From the NCBI GenBank assembly GCA_964622255.1, contig CAZUPK010000064.1, positions 1-29,304 on the forward strand: DNA of 29,304 nt. Reading direction: 5' to 3'. Position numbers and translations under genes: made by a program. This document shows, piece after piece, positions 7,832 through 15,596 of this stretch. Every line of letters starts with the position of its first letter. The stretch's first letter is position 1. Under the pieces are notes generated by a model. It searched no databases, had not been told where the DNA came from, and was given only the letters and a program-made list of their open reading frames with translations. The DNA is from SZUA-1377 sp964622255. GTDB taxonomy: Bacteria; Campylobacterota; Campylobacteria; Campylobacterales; QNZT01.

Positions 7832-8108
7832 TAATACCAAGCAGAAAAACAGACTTAACAAAAGGAACAAAAATTGTAACCACAAAATAACCTGCCCTAA
7901 AACAACTAAAATTTTTTCAAAAAAACCCAAAAAGACTTCTACAAATCACTTATTATAGGGTATAACAAAGAAATGACTACACAAGAGATAGATGAAGGAA
8001 TTACTATGCCTATATTTTAGCAGAGTTTTCGAAGCTCAAAGCATAAAAAAAAGAGATTGGTGCACTACTTCCTTGGAATGTTAAAATGGATAATATTAAG
8101 GGGTGGGG
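7832..8108 (+). other. gene-free gap with a possible decayed coding remnant
   Basis: The 277 bp between cprS and the convergent bioD hold no intact gene. One plus-strand frame stays open for about 60 codons from roughly 7842 to a TAG at 8018-8020, ending TTQEIDEGITMPIF. After a frame change it could continue as LAEFSKLKA. Its A-rich composition makes a chance open frame plausible, and I recognise no protein. A 15-codon ATG frame lies at 7973-8020. No clear terminator hairpin was found. Confidence 0.25.
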
Positions 8109-8732
8109 TTACTTGGTGCTTACAATTTTTTCAATAAAATTATCTATTTCATCTACATATAAAACCTCCTTATAAAAAGGTAGGGTAATTTTTTCAAAAT
8201 TTTCTCTACTCTCCTTATACTCATTTACAATCCATATAAAGTCTATATCTCTTTGTTCTAAAAGATTTATACTCAAAAGTGTATCATTTATACTTCCTAA
8301 ATTATTTGAAGTTACAAGTATAGTTTTATCTATGTTTAGAAAATTTATAAAATCTATCATAAAAAAGTTTTTTTCAACAGGAACCAAAAGTCCTCCCACT
8401 CCTTCAACCAAAACTATGTCAGAGTTTAATTTTATCTTTTCATAAGAATTTATTATTTTTTCAAAGTCTATTTTTTTCTTTTTTTTTGCAACATATGGTG
8501 AGGCTGGGAGAGTAAACTTAAGAGGAACTACATCATCTAAAGTTATGTCTTTGTTTTTTGAAGCTTTTAAAAGTTTTATCCCATCAAGAGGTTTATCATT
8601 TACAACACCTGTTTCTATAGGTTTAAAAACTCCTACTTTATAATCCTTTTTTAGTAGAGCCTTTGCTAACTTGATAGTTGTATATGTTTTTCCTACATTT
8701 GTGTTCGTTGCAGTTATAAATATATTTTTCAT
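8109..8732 (-). CDS. bioD: ATP-dependent dethiobiotin synthetase BioD
   Basis: BioD closes the ureido ring of dethiobiotin from 7,8-diaminopelargonate, CO2 and ATP, the penultimate step of biotin synthesis. At 207 residues it is near the usual size. It has the P-loop ATNTNVGKTYTT (about 8-19), the substrate-binding KPIETGV (about 37-43), and VLVEGVGGLLVPV (about 107-119). The C-terminal half keeps the TSNNLGSINDTLLSI segment of the family. It stands alone, convergent with cprS and divergent from clpS, so other biotin genes must lie elsewhere. Its central stretch is unusually Lys-rich (AKKKKKIDFEK). Confidence 0.92.
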   Translation of the reverse strand: MKNIFITATNTNVGKTYTTIKLAKALLKKDYKVGVFKPIETGVVNDKPLDGIKLLKASKNKDITLDDVVPLKFTLPASPYVAKKKKKIDFEKIINSYEKIKLNSDIVLVEGVGGLLVPVEKNFFMIDFINFLNIDKTILVTSNNLGSINDTLLSINLLEQRDIDFIWIVNEYKESRENFEKITLPFYKEVLYVDEIDNFIEKIVSTK

Positions 8733-8816
8733 AAAGGTAATATTACCAAATTACATCTTTGAGTAAAAATTTTTACATATTTAAAGATTATTTACACTTT
8801 TGTTTAAAGATTTGTG

Positions 8817-8822
8817 TATAAT
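8817..8822 (+). promoter_or_regulatory. candidate sigma-70 -10 box (TATAAT) for clpS-clpA-aat
   Basis: A perfect TATAAT preceded by TGTG lies 32 nt before the clpS TTG start, in an AT-rich tract with no good -35 hexamer at 16-18 nt. This is typical of the T-rich, weak -35 promoters of Campylobacterota. It would give a short leader of about 25 nt. Confidence 0.45.
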
Positions 8823-8854
8823 ATTGTTTATAAAGTGTCAATAAAGGGTTAAAC

Positions 8855-9160
8855 TTGAAAGAAAGGTTTGGCGAAGAGTTAAGTGTTGAAGAGCTTAATG
8901 AGTTAGATTATCTTAAAAAGTATAAAGTTTTTTTACTAAATGACGATTATACGAGTATGGATTTTGTAGTCGATATTTTGATGGATGTTTTTAAGCATCC
9001 ATTAGATCAAGCTATAAATCTTATGTTAGATATACATAAAAATGGAAGGGCTATTTGTGGAATCTATACATATGAAATAGCTGAAACTAAGATTTCCATA
9101 GTTACTAAAAGGGCTAGGGAAAACGATTATCCTTTAAAAGCAATAATGGAGGAAGATTAA
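8855..9160 (+). CDS. clpS: ClpS, N-degron adaptor of ClpAP
   Basis: ClpS binds proteins with N-terminal Leu, Phe, Tyr or Trp and hands them to ClpA for degradation by ClpP. The protein has 101 residues from TTG 8855, which has AAGGG 6 nt upstream. The signature VFLLNDDYTSMDFVV (about 25-39) supplies the Asn-Asp-Asp that grips the N-terminal residue, and LMLDIHKNGRA (about 56-66) carries the conserved His. The acidic N-terminal tail is the flexible part that enters ClpA. It lies 4 nt before clpA. Confidence 0.95.
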   Translation: MKERFGEELSVEELNELDYLKKYKVFLLNDDYTSMDFVVDILMDVFKHPLDQAINLMLDIHKNGRAICGIYTYEIAETKISIVTKRARENDYPLKAIMEED

Positions 9161-9164
9161 CAAT

Positions 9165-11381
9165 ATGTTAAATAAGCAGTTAAATTCGGTATTAAACGAT
9201 GCATTGGAGTTTGCAAAAAAAAGTCGTCACGAGTATGTAACAATCGAGCATGTATTTTTTTCACTTTTGCAAACAGAAGAAGCGATAGCTATACTAAAAA
9301 AATGTGGTGCAGACACAAACTTTTTATATGATAGAATAAAGACTCATTTAAAGTCAGTTTTTAAACCTCTTCCAGAAGGAAGCCGTTATGATCCATTTGA
9401 GACGGTTGCACTTGCTAGAGTTATAGACTCTATGATAGCTAGTGTAAAGGGTGCTGATAAAAAACAGGCTCAGATAGAGGATCTACTTGTTGCTATATTT
9501 GAGGAGGAGAGAAGTTATAGTGTATATCTTTTAAAACAACAAGGTATTTCAAAATTTTTAGTTATAGAGGAGATCACTCAAAAAAAACATCAGGAAGAAT
9601 CTATTTTAACTCTAAAAGAGGATAGTGAACTAAAAAACTATACGATAAATCTTAACGAACTTGCTTTAAAGGGCAAGATAGATCCTGTTATAGGAAGAGA
9701 AAAAGAACTCGAAAGAGTAATGCAAGTCCTTTGTCGTAGAAAGAAAAACAATCCTTTGATAGTTGGAGAACCCGGAGTTGGTAAAACTGCTATCGTTGAG
9801 GGACTTGCACTTAAGATTATAAACAAAGAGACTCCGCAAATCTTAGCAAAAGCAACTATATTTTCACTCGATATAGGAAGTTTGGTTTCAGGAACTAAAT
9901 ATAGAGGGGATTTTGAAAAGAGGTTGAAGGCTATTTTAAAGGAGTTAGAAGAGCTTAAAAATGCTATACTTTTTATAGATGAGATACATACTATAGTTGG
10001 AGCTGGAAGTACAAGTGGTGGAAGTATGGATCTATCAAATCTCATAAAACCGGCACTTGCAACCGGAAAATTAAGATGTATAGGGGCTACTACATATAGT
10101 GAATTTAGGAGTTTCTTTAATAAGGATAAAGCTCTTAGTAGAAGATTTGCAAAAGTTGATGTTGATGAGCCAACTTTAGAAGATAGTTATAAGATAGTTA
10201 GGGGACTTAAAGAAAAATATGAAGCACACCACAAGATAAAGTATGAAGATGAAGCTTTAAGAGGCTCTGTGGAACTTGCAAAAAGATATATAAATGATAG
10301 ATTTTTACCAGATAGTGCGATAGATCTTTTAGATGAGGTTGGAGCAGCTTACCATATTTCTAAAGTTAAAAAGAGGATTGTAACTATAAAAGAGATAGAA
10401 AATGTGGTTGCTAAGATAGCAAATATCCCTAGTCGTCAAATAAGTCAAGATGATATGAGTATCCTAAAAACACTAGAGCAGAAGTTAAAATCAAAAGTTT
10501 TTGGACAAGATGAAGCAATAGATGTTTTAGTAAAAGCTATCAAAAAGTCTCGTGCAGGACTTGGTAAACCAAATGCTCCTATCGGAAGTTTCTTATTTGC
10601 AGGACCTACTGGAGTTGGAAAGACAGAAGTTGCAAAACAGTTGGCTCAAAATCTTGGTGTTCATTTTGAGAGGTTTGATATGAGTGAGTATATGGAAAAA
10701 CATTCCGTATCAAAACTAGTGGGTGCACCTCCAGGATATGTTGGATATGAAGAGGGCGGACTCTTAACAGAGGCTATTAGAAAACATCCATATTCTGTTT
10801 TACTTATCGATGAGGTAGAAAAAGCTCATCCGGATATGTTAAATATCCTTTTACAAGTAATGGATAGTGCAACTTTAACAGATAACAATGGCTCAAAGAC
10901 AGATTTTAGAAATGTTATTATTATTTTAACTTCAAATCTTGGGGTGCAAGCAGCTCCGCAAGTTGGTTTTCATAGGAGTGATACATATAAAACAAACTCA
11001 GCTATAGCGGACTTTTTTGCACCAGAGTTTAGAAATAGACTTGATGCTATAATCCACTTTAAACCTCTAAGTGAGCCTATTATGATAGGTATAGTTGATA
11101 AACTTTTAGGAGAGTTGGAAGAACAGCTAAAAGATAAAGATGTGAAATTGGTAGCAACACTTGAGGCTAAAAAATACCTAGCACATAAAGGTTTCGACGA
11201 AGCTTTAGGGGCTAGAGTTATGGCAAGAGTGATAAGTGAAGAGATAAAAACTCCACTAACTGATGAAATACTATTTGGAAAACTAAGTGGTGGTGGAGAG
11301 GTTTTTATTGATATAAATAAAGATAATAAGATAACTTTCGAATATAAAGCGATAAAAGAGCTTGATACCGAAACTAACTAA
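9165..11381 (+). CDS. clpA: ClpA, AAA+ unfoldase of the ClpAP protease
   Basis: This hexameric ATPase unfolds substrates for ClpP. It has 738 residues, the normal ClpA length. The N-terminal ClpN domain (about 1-140) is where ClpS docks. AAA module 1 has Walker A GEPGVGKT (about 201-208) and Walker B ILFIDEIH (about 270-277). AAA module 2 has GPTGVGKT (about 480-487), VLLIDEVEKAHPD and the D2-small domain to the C-terminus. No ClpB-type middle coiled coil is present, which separates it from ClpB. GGAGGA lies 11 nt upstream of the ATG. The 3' end overlaps aat by 20 bp. Confidence 0.96.
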   Translation: MLNKQLNSVLNDALEFAKKSRHEYVTIEHVFFSLLQTEEAIAILKKCGADTNFLYDRIKTHLKSVFKPLPEGSRYDPFETVALARVIDSMIASVKGADKKQAQIEDLLVAIFEEERSYSVYLLKQQGISKFLVIEEITQKKHQEESILTLKEDSELKNYTINLNELALKGKIDPVIGREKELERVMQVLCRRKKNNPLIVGEPGVGKTAIVEGLALKIINKETPQILAKATIFSLDIGSLVSGTKYRGDFEKRLKAILKELEELKNAILFIDEIHTIVGAGSTSGGSMDLSNLIKPALATGKLRCIGATTYSEFRSFFNKDKALSRRFAKVDVDEPTLEDSYKIVRGLKEKYEAHHKIKYEDEALRGSVELAKRYINDRFLPDSAIDLLDEVGAAYHISKVKKRIVTIKEIENVVAKIANIPSRQISQDDMSILKTLEQKLKSKVFGQDEAIDVLVKAIKKSRAGLGKPNAPIGSFLFAGPTGVGKTEVAKQLAQNLGVHFERFDMSEYMEKHSVSKLVGAPPGYVGYEEGGLLTEAIRKHPYSVLLIDEVEKAHPDMLNILLQVMDSATLTDNNGSKTDFRNVIIILTSNLGVQAAPQVGFHRSDTYKTNSAIADFFAPEFRNRLDAIIHFKPLSEPIMIGIVDKLLGELEEQLKDKDVKLVATLEAKKYLAHKGFDEALGARVMARVISEEIKTPLTDEILFGKLSGGGEVFIDINKDNKITFEYKAIKELDTETN

Positions 11382-12018
11382 AAATTCGTATATTTTTCCA
11401 GATCCAAACAAAGCTACTAAAGAGGGTTTGGTAGCTTGGGGAGGAGATTTAAATCCTAAGCGAATTATGAGTGCTTATTTTCAAGGGATTTTCCCTTGGT
11501 TTAACAAAGATGACCCCATACTTTGGTGGTCACCAGATCCTAGACTCATCCTCTATCCAAAAGATATAAAAATCTCAAAATCACTAAAAAAATCCATAAA
11601 AAAATATGAAGTAAAGATAAACACTAATTTCGAAGAGGTTATAAAAAACTGTAGAGATGTTAGAGTTAAAAATGGCGAGAGTAGTTGGATATTTGATGAT
11701 ATCATAGATGCTTATAAAAAGTTATATGAAAACAAACTTATAATAAGTTTTGAAACTTATTTTGAGAAAGAGTTAGTAGGTGGACTTTATGGAGTTGACC
11801 TTGGTAATGTTTTTTGTGGAGAGAGTATGTTTTCAAAAAGAAGCGATGCTTCAAAAGTTGCTTTAGTAGCACTTTGTAAGTTTTGTGAAAAAAATGGATA
11901 TAGATTTATCGATTGTCAAATACCTACTTCACATTTAAAAAGTATGGGTGCTATAGAAGTAAGAAGAAAAGATTTTTTAAAAATGCTAAAAGATACATTA
12001 AGTAGTTCAAAAGAGTAA
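11362..12018 (+). CDS. aat: leucyl/phenylalanyl-tRNA--protein transferase Aat
   Basis: Aat adds Leu or Phe from aminoacyl-tRNA to proteins with N-terminal Arg or Lys, creating the degrons read by ClpS. The protein has 218 residues. Conserved blocks are LVAWGGDLNPKRIMSAYFQG, FPWF, ILWWSPDPRLIL, GGLYGVDLGNVFCGESMF and FIDCQIPTSHLKSMGA. The TTG at 11362 is the only start after the preceding in-frame stop that keeps the family N-terminus (IPKLTKNSYIFPDP). It has only a weak AAGAG beside it, so translation is probably coupled to clpA. With clpS and clpA this completes the N-degron pathway in one operon. The 3' end overlaps the opposing amrB gene by 12 bp. Confidence 0.95.
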   Translation: MIPKLTKNSYIFPDPNKATKEGLVAWGGDLNPKRIMSAYFQGIFPWFNKDDPILWWSPDPRLILYPKDIKISKSLKKSIKKYEVKINTNFEEVIKNCRDVRVKNGESSWIFDDIIDAYKKLYENKLIISFETYFEKELVGGLYGVDLGNVFCGESMFSKRSDASKVALVALCKFCEKNGYRFIDCQIPTSHLKSMGAIEVRRKDFLKMLKDTLSSSKE

Positions 12019-12786
12019 AAAACTGCTATATCCAACTACACTTTTATCATCTTTAGTTACATCATAACTTGTTCGATAGTCTAAAAACTCTACATTTAAA
12101 CTCTTCTTTTTTGCAACACTTATCAAAGCTTTTACACCAACTATTCCACAAGCTTCACAACCTTTATCAAATAGCTTAAGATCTTTTTTGACTATTGCAT
12201 TTAGACAGATACTATCAAGTTGTTTTGCTTTTTGAAGATCATAAAAGTGACTAAGATCAGTGCTTATGACCAAAAGATTTTCTTCATCTTTAACTATCTC
12301 TTCAACCATAAATGCCAAAAGTTTAAAATCTATCCTTCCATAAACTATCTCAACAACTTCCACCCCATCGAAATATTTTTTTACAAAAGGCATCTGAGTC
12401 TCTGTAGAATGCTCTTTATGAGCATCAGGGAAAAAAGATGCAAAGGTATAACCATTAAAAAGCTTTTTTGCATATTCACTATCTATCCTTAAAGCCCCAC
12501 AAGGAGTTTCATACTCATCAAACAAAGAGATACTGACTCCCTCAAGATAAACCCTATGTGACGGACCTATCACGACAACTCTCTTTTTGTTAGATATATT
12601 CACACTTCGATAGGCTAAACTAGCTGTCCAACCACTATATATATAACCTGCGTGAGGGACTATGATAGCCTTTGCATCCTTTTTTTCTAAACTAACTATT
12701 TTTTCAAAGTTTTTAAAATATCTCTCCACCTCACTACAACTAAAAGGATAAAAACTTCCTGCTACACTCATAACTCTTTTACTCAT
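12007..12786 (-). CDS. amrB: AmmeMemoRadiSam system protein B (MEMO1 family)
   Basis: This is a member of the MEMO-like family, structurally related to class III extradiol dioxygenases; its biochemical role in bacteria is not settled. From ATG 12786 it has 259 residues. Metal-site-like histidines occur in IVPHAGYIYSGWTASLAYR, VIGPSHRVYLEGVSI, EHSTETQMPF and STDLSHFYDL. I prefer ATG 12786 to the upstream ATG at 12834. It has GGAGGGAG a few nt upstream, reduces the overlap with the radical SAM gene to 8 nt, and puts MSVAGSFYP near the N-terminus as in the family. It is the last gene of the three-gene set. Confidence 0.9.
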   Translation of the reverse strand: MSKRVMSVAGSFYPFSCSEVERYFKNFEKIVSLEKKDAKAIIVPHAGYIYSGWTASLAYRSVNISNKKRVVVIGPSHRVYLEGVSISLFDEYETPCGALRIDSEYAKKLFNGYTFASFFPDAHKEHSTETQMPFVKKYFDGVEVVEIVYGRIDFKLLAFMVEEIVKDEENLLVISTDLSHFYDLQKAKQLDSICLNAIVKKDLKLFDKGCEACGIVGVKALISVAKKKSLNVEFLDYRTSYDVTKDDKSVVGYSSFLLF

Positions 12787-13753
12787 AAACTCCCTCCAAA
12801 ACTCTTTGACACTTTTTGCATCTGTTTTTTTCAAGTCCTACTATCTTAGCACCAAATCCTCTTCTTTCTATCAAAACTTCACCACATTTTGGGCATAAAG
12901 TATCATTTTCAAAACCTATATTTCCAAGATAGACAAACTCTAAATCCTCCTCTTTTGCTATGTTGTAACCATTTAAAAGCATATCAAGTGAAGTTTTCGG
13001 CAGATTTTGTTCTTTATAATCTGGATGAAAAGCACTCAAATGCCACGGCATAGCTTTATCAACACTTGCTATAAACTTTGCTATCTCTCTTAACTCATCT
13101 GAAGAACTATTTTTTGTAGGAATGATAAGAGTTGTAACCTCTACCCAGATACCAAGTTCTTTCATCCTTTTTATATTTTCCAAAACAACTTCAAGTTTTC
13201 CTCCAAGCTCTTTTTTATAGTAGTCGCTTTGAAAACTCTTTATATCAACATTTGCTGCATTTACAATTCCAGCCATATCCTCTACAACCTCTTTTGATTC
13301 AAAACCATTTGTAACAAAAACATTTTTGATACCACTTTGCCTTGCTAAGAGTGCAGTATCTTTTATAAAAGGATAAAAAATAGATGGCTCATTGTAAGTA
13401 TATGAAATAGATGCACACTTATAATGTTTTGCAATACTCACTAACTGAAACGAAGTATAGTCTTTTGACTTCGCCTCTATATTTTTCTCTTGAGAAATCC
13501 CCCAATTTTGACAAAACGGACACTTAAAGTTACATCCAACAGTCCCAAAAGACAGACTCTTTGAGGTAGGCAAAAAGTGATAAAGAGGCTTTTTTTCTAT
13601 CGGATCAATATTTATAGCGGCAACTTTTCCATAAACTAAGTTTTTTATCTTACCATCAACATTTTTATTTACCCCACAAATCCCAACCTGCCCCTCTTTC
13701 AACCTGCAGTAGTGAGAACACAAACGACACACAACTCTATCAAAATCCTCCAT
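12779..13753 (-). CDS. amrS: AmmeMemoRadiSam system radical SAM enzyme
   Basis: This radical S-adenosylmethionine enzyme has 324 residues from ATG 13753. The 4Fe-4S motif CNFKCPFC follows FGTVG at about residues 83-90. An N-terminal Cys cluster (CRLCSHYCRLKEGQVGICG) resembles that of pyruvate formate-lyase-activase-like proteins. A C-terminal zinc-ribbon-like pair (CPKCGEVL...CKKCQ) follows. GGAGG 8 nt before ATG 13753 decides this start over the upstream TTG at 13777, which would include that ribosome binding site in the gene. A heptamer tandem repeat lies immediately upstream. It sits between the AMMECR1 and MEMO genes, the classic AmmeMemoRadiSam arrangement. The substrate is unknown. Confidence 0.92.
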   Translation of the reverse strand: MEDFDRVVCRLCSHYCRLKEGQVGICGVNKNVDGKIKNLVYGKVAAINIDPIEKKPLYHFLPTSKSLSFGTVGCNFKCPFCQNWGISQEKNIEAKSKDYTSFQLVSIAKHYKCASISYTYNEPSIFYPFIKDTALLARQSGIKNVFVTNGFESKEVVEDMAGIVNAANVDIKSFQSDYYKKELGGKLEVVLENIKRMKELGIWVEVTTLIIPTKNSSSDELREIAKFIASVDKAMPWHLSAFHPDYKEQNLPKTSLDMLLNGYNIAKEEDLEFVYLGNIGFENDTLCPKCGEVLIERRGFGAKIVGLEKNRCKKCQRVLEGVYE

Positions 13754-13772
13754 TTTCAATCCTCCACTTCTT

Positions 13773-13800
13773 AACAACTAACAACTAACAACTAACAACT
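13773..13800. repeat. 4 x 7 bp perfect tandem repeat (AACAACT)
   Basis: Four perfect copies of AACAACT (AGTTGTT on the transcribed minus strand) fill the space between the AMMECR1 stop codon, which overlaps the array edge at 13799-13801, and the ribosome binding site of the radical SAM gene. Copy-number change here would alter only spacer length, not a reading frame. Confidence 0.95.
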
Positions 13801-14347
13801 ACTTTACTTTCTCCACTTCATATACCTCTATCTTTGGATACTCTTTTAAACACTCTCTACCAAGTCCGGCTTTTAAACAAAGATGAGCAAAAAAACTCTC
13901 AAAAGTAGGCAACTGCTCCCAAACTTGAGGTAAAAAAGTTGCTCTAAAACCATTTAGAGTAAGTATAACTCCATCTACTCCAACTCTTATTTTTGACTTT
14001 AAATCCTCTATATCACTATACTCCAAAGGTCGTGGGCAAGTTAAGATAGAAATCTCAATATCAAGTTCACCACTCTCATACTCCTGCTTACTTAAAGGAA
14101 CAAATCTAGGGTCTTTAAAAGCTGCCGATTTTGCATTTTCTATCAAATCCTCTAAAAATGAACGATGAGCAACAAGTGAACCAATACAACCTCTTAAGCT
14201 TCCTCTTTTGTTTATAGTTACAAAAGTAGCAACTTTTTCTTTTAGTTTAGGATAAAGATTATAGTAAAACCCTCTATCCATACTTTTACCATATAGCTCC
14301 TCTTCTATAGCCTCTTTTACTATTTTTAGTAAAACACCATCTTGCAT
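13799..14347 (-). CDS. amrA: AmmeMemoRadiSam system protein A (AMMECR1 family)
   Basis: This is an AMMECR1-domain protein of 182 residues. It has the family signature RGSLRGCIGSL (about 49-59), then FKDPRFVPLS, LDIEISILTCPRPLEY and GFRATFLPQVWEQLP. The molecular function is unknown; the strict neighbourhood with a radical SAM enzyme and a MEMO protein suggests a shared modification pathway. GGAGGGA just upstream supports the ATG at 14347. It is first in the three-gene operon, and its TAG runs directly into the heptamer repeat. Confidence 0.92.
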   Translation of the reverse strand: MQDGVLLKIVKEAIEEELYGKSMDRGFYYNLYPKLKEKVATFVTINKRGSLRGCIGSLVAHRSFLEDLIENAKSAAFKDPRFVPLSKQEYESGELDIEISILTCPRPLEYSDIEDLKSKIRVGVDGVILTLNGFRATFLPQVWEQLPTFESFFAHLCLKAGLGRECLKEYPKIEVYEVEKVK

Positions 14348-14452
14348 ACATCCCTCCTTTTACTACAATTATAACATAATTCACAACTTTTTAAACCCAA
14401 ATCTGATAGCATATCGTATTTAAAATTTTAACAAAAACTAAAGGCTTCACAG

Positions 14453-15016
14453 TTGGAAGATATACTAAATTCACTTTCTACTTACGGATATATTGCACTT
14501 TTTATCTACTCTTTGGGTGGTGGATTTTTCGGAATAATCGCAGCATCAACCCTCTCATATATGGGTAAAATGGATATGCTAACATCAATGATAGTTGTAT
14601 TTATTTCAAACTATATAGGGGATATGGGACTTTTTTATGTGGCAAGATATAACAAAGAGTTTATACAATCATATATGAAAAATCATAGAAGAAAGTTTGC
14701 TCTATCCAATCTTTTAATCAAAAAATATGGTGATTTTGTTATATTTATGCAAAAGTTTATCTATGGAGTAAAAACTTTAGTTCCTATTGCTATGGGATTT
14801 AGCAAATATAGTTTTGTGAAGTTTGGTATCCTAAATATCTTTGCTTCGGCTATATTTGTTGCATTTTTTGGATATATAAGTTATCAAAGTAGTGAGTATA
14901 TCATAAAAGTAGCATCATACATAAAACAAAATCCGTGGATATATCCTGTAGTTTTAATCACAATGATAGGAGCTATCTATCTATATTTTGAAAAGGTAGC
15001 AGGTAAGAAAAAGTAA
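14453..15016 (+). CDS. DedA/SNARE-associated family membrane protein
   Basis: This is an integral inner-membrane protein of 187 residues with about five hydrophobic segments. The pattern is DedA-like: an N-terminal amphipathic stretch (YGYIALFIYSLGGGFFGI), SNYIGDMGLFYVARY, the loop FMQKFIYGVKTLVPIAMG and a C-terminal helix. DedA proteins take part in polyprenyl-phosphate or phospholipid translocation and proton-gradient maintenance; which applies here is unknown. The usual F-R-hydroxyl G-R-F-(hydrophobic) motif appears as KFIYGVKTLVP, so Arg is replaced by Tyr and Lys, a noticeable deviation. The TTG start at 14453 has AAAGG 8 nt upstream. It stands alone between two minus-strand blocks. Confidence 0.8.
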   Translation: MEDILNSLSTYGYIALFIYSLGGGFFGIIAASTLSYMGKMDMLTSMIVVFISNYIGDMGLFYVARYNKEFIQSYMKNHRRKFALSNLLIKKYGDFVIFMQKFIYGVKTLVPIAMGFSKYSFVKFGILNIFASAIFVAFFGYISYQSSEYIIKVASYIKQNPWIYPVVLITMIGAIYLYFEKVAGKKK

Positions 15017-15135
15017 GAGTTTTAGTTACCATACCAACTTTCAGATGTGCAAAACTTGTTCAAAGAGCTATAAAAAGTGCTTTAAAACACTTTCTAGATA
15101 ACAAAGTCCGCCACGAAATAGAAAATCATAACTAA
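15007..15135 (+). pseudogene. possible coding remnant downstream of the DedA gene
   Basis: A frame without any ATG, GTG or TTG start runs 42 codons to TAA at 15133-15135. It reads like protein (KVRVLVTIPTF...LVQRAIKSALKHFLDNKVR) and overlaps the DedA 3' end by 10 bp. It may be the stump of a lost gene or simple chance. A 6-bp hairpin (AAAGTG/CACTTT, 15074-15093) followed on the minus strand by five T also lies here and could terminate the opposing operon. No family recognised. Confidence 0.2.
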
Positions 15136-15161
15136 AGGAGCTAAAAAGCATAAAAACAGAG

Positions 15162-15596
15162 CTATTTTAGAGTTCGCTTTAGAAACTCAAAATACTTTTG
15201 CAAAGTTTGCTTCTCAGCCTTAGTTAACACAGCATCTTTATGTATCCATTTATAAGATGGAAGTGGCATCATCCCTATACCAACTGTATGAATAGCTCTA
15301 TCAAGTCTTTTTAACTTTATATCTTTTGGTATATCACTCCATTTTGAAAAATTTAAAGCTTTTCTACCCTCTTTTATATGATGAGCCATAGTCCAAGATA
15401 ATGGTGCAATCTCAAAATACCAGGGATATCTAACTCTATCACTATGGCAATCATAACAAGCTTTGATTAAAATCTTTTCAACATTTTTTGGAGAACAAAG
15501 TGTCTTTTTTTTATCTACGATACAAGGAACTTTTCGTGGCCTTATAAATTGAGCTAATAAAAAGATAACAATTATTATTTGTATAGTTTTCACCAT
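15162..15596 (-). CDS. haem-binding-domain protein (periplasmic, CxxCH)
   Basis: The protein has 144 residues. An N-terminal hydrophobic signal or anchor (about 4-18) is followed by a periplasmic domain with one c-type haem site at Cys47-His51 (CYDCH). The surrounding YPWYFEIAPLSWTMAHHIKEG and FSKW pattern is that of the family I know as Haem_bd. Redox role and partner are unknown. Two further Cys (25 and 34) lie before the haem site. The ATG follows the stop of the lipoprotein gene without any gap, so it is the last gene of the long minus-strand cluster. Confidence 0.82.
   Translation of the reverse strand: MVKTIQIIIVIFLLAQFIRPRKVPCIVDKKKTLCSPKNVEKILIKACYDCHSDRVRYPWYFEIAPLSWTMAHHIKEGRKALNFSKWSDIPKDIKLKRLDRAIHTVGIGMMPLPSYKWIHKDAVLTKAEKQTLQKYFEFLKRTLK

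Noticed and set aside
12787..12834. Upstream ATG for amrB (16 extra residues)
   Set aside because: It would sit deep inside amrS, whereas ATG 12786 has a strong ribosome binding site and the family-like N-terminus.
13754..13777. TTG start for amrS at 13777
   Set aside because: This would place the GGAGG ribosome binding site and the edge of the heptamer repeat within the coding region; ATG 13753 fits better.
13773..13800. CRISPR array
   Set aside because: The units are 7 bp, perfectly adjacent, with no spacers; the same holds for 23552-23593.
15074..15093. Intrinsic terminator for the long minus-strand operon
   Set aside because: The 6-bp AT-rich stem (AAAGTG/CACTTT) with five T is too weak to call with confidence and overlaps a possible coding remnant.
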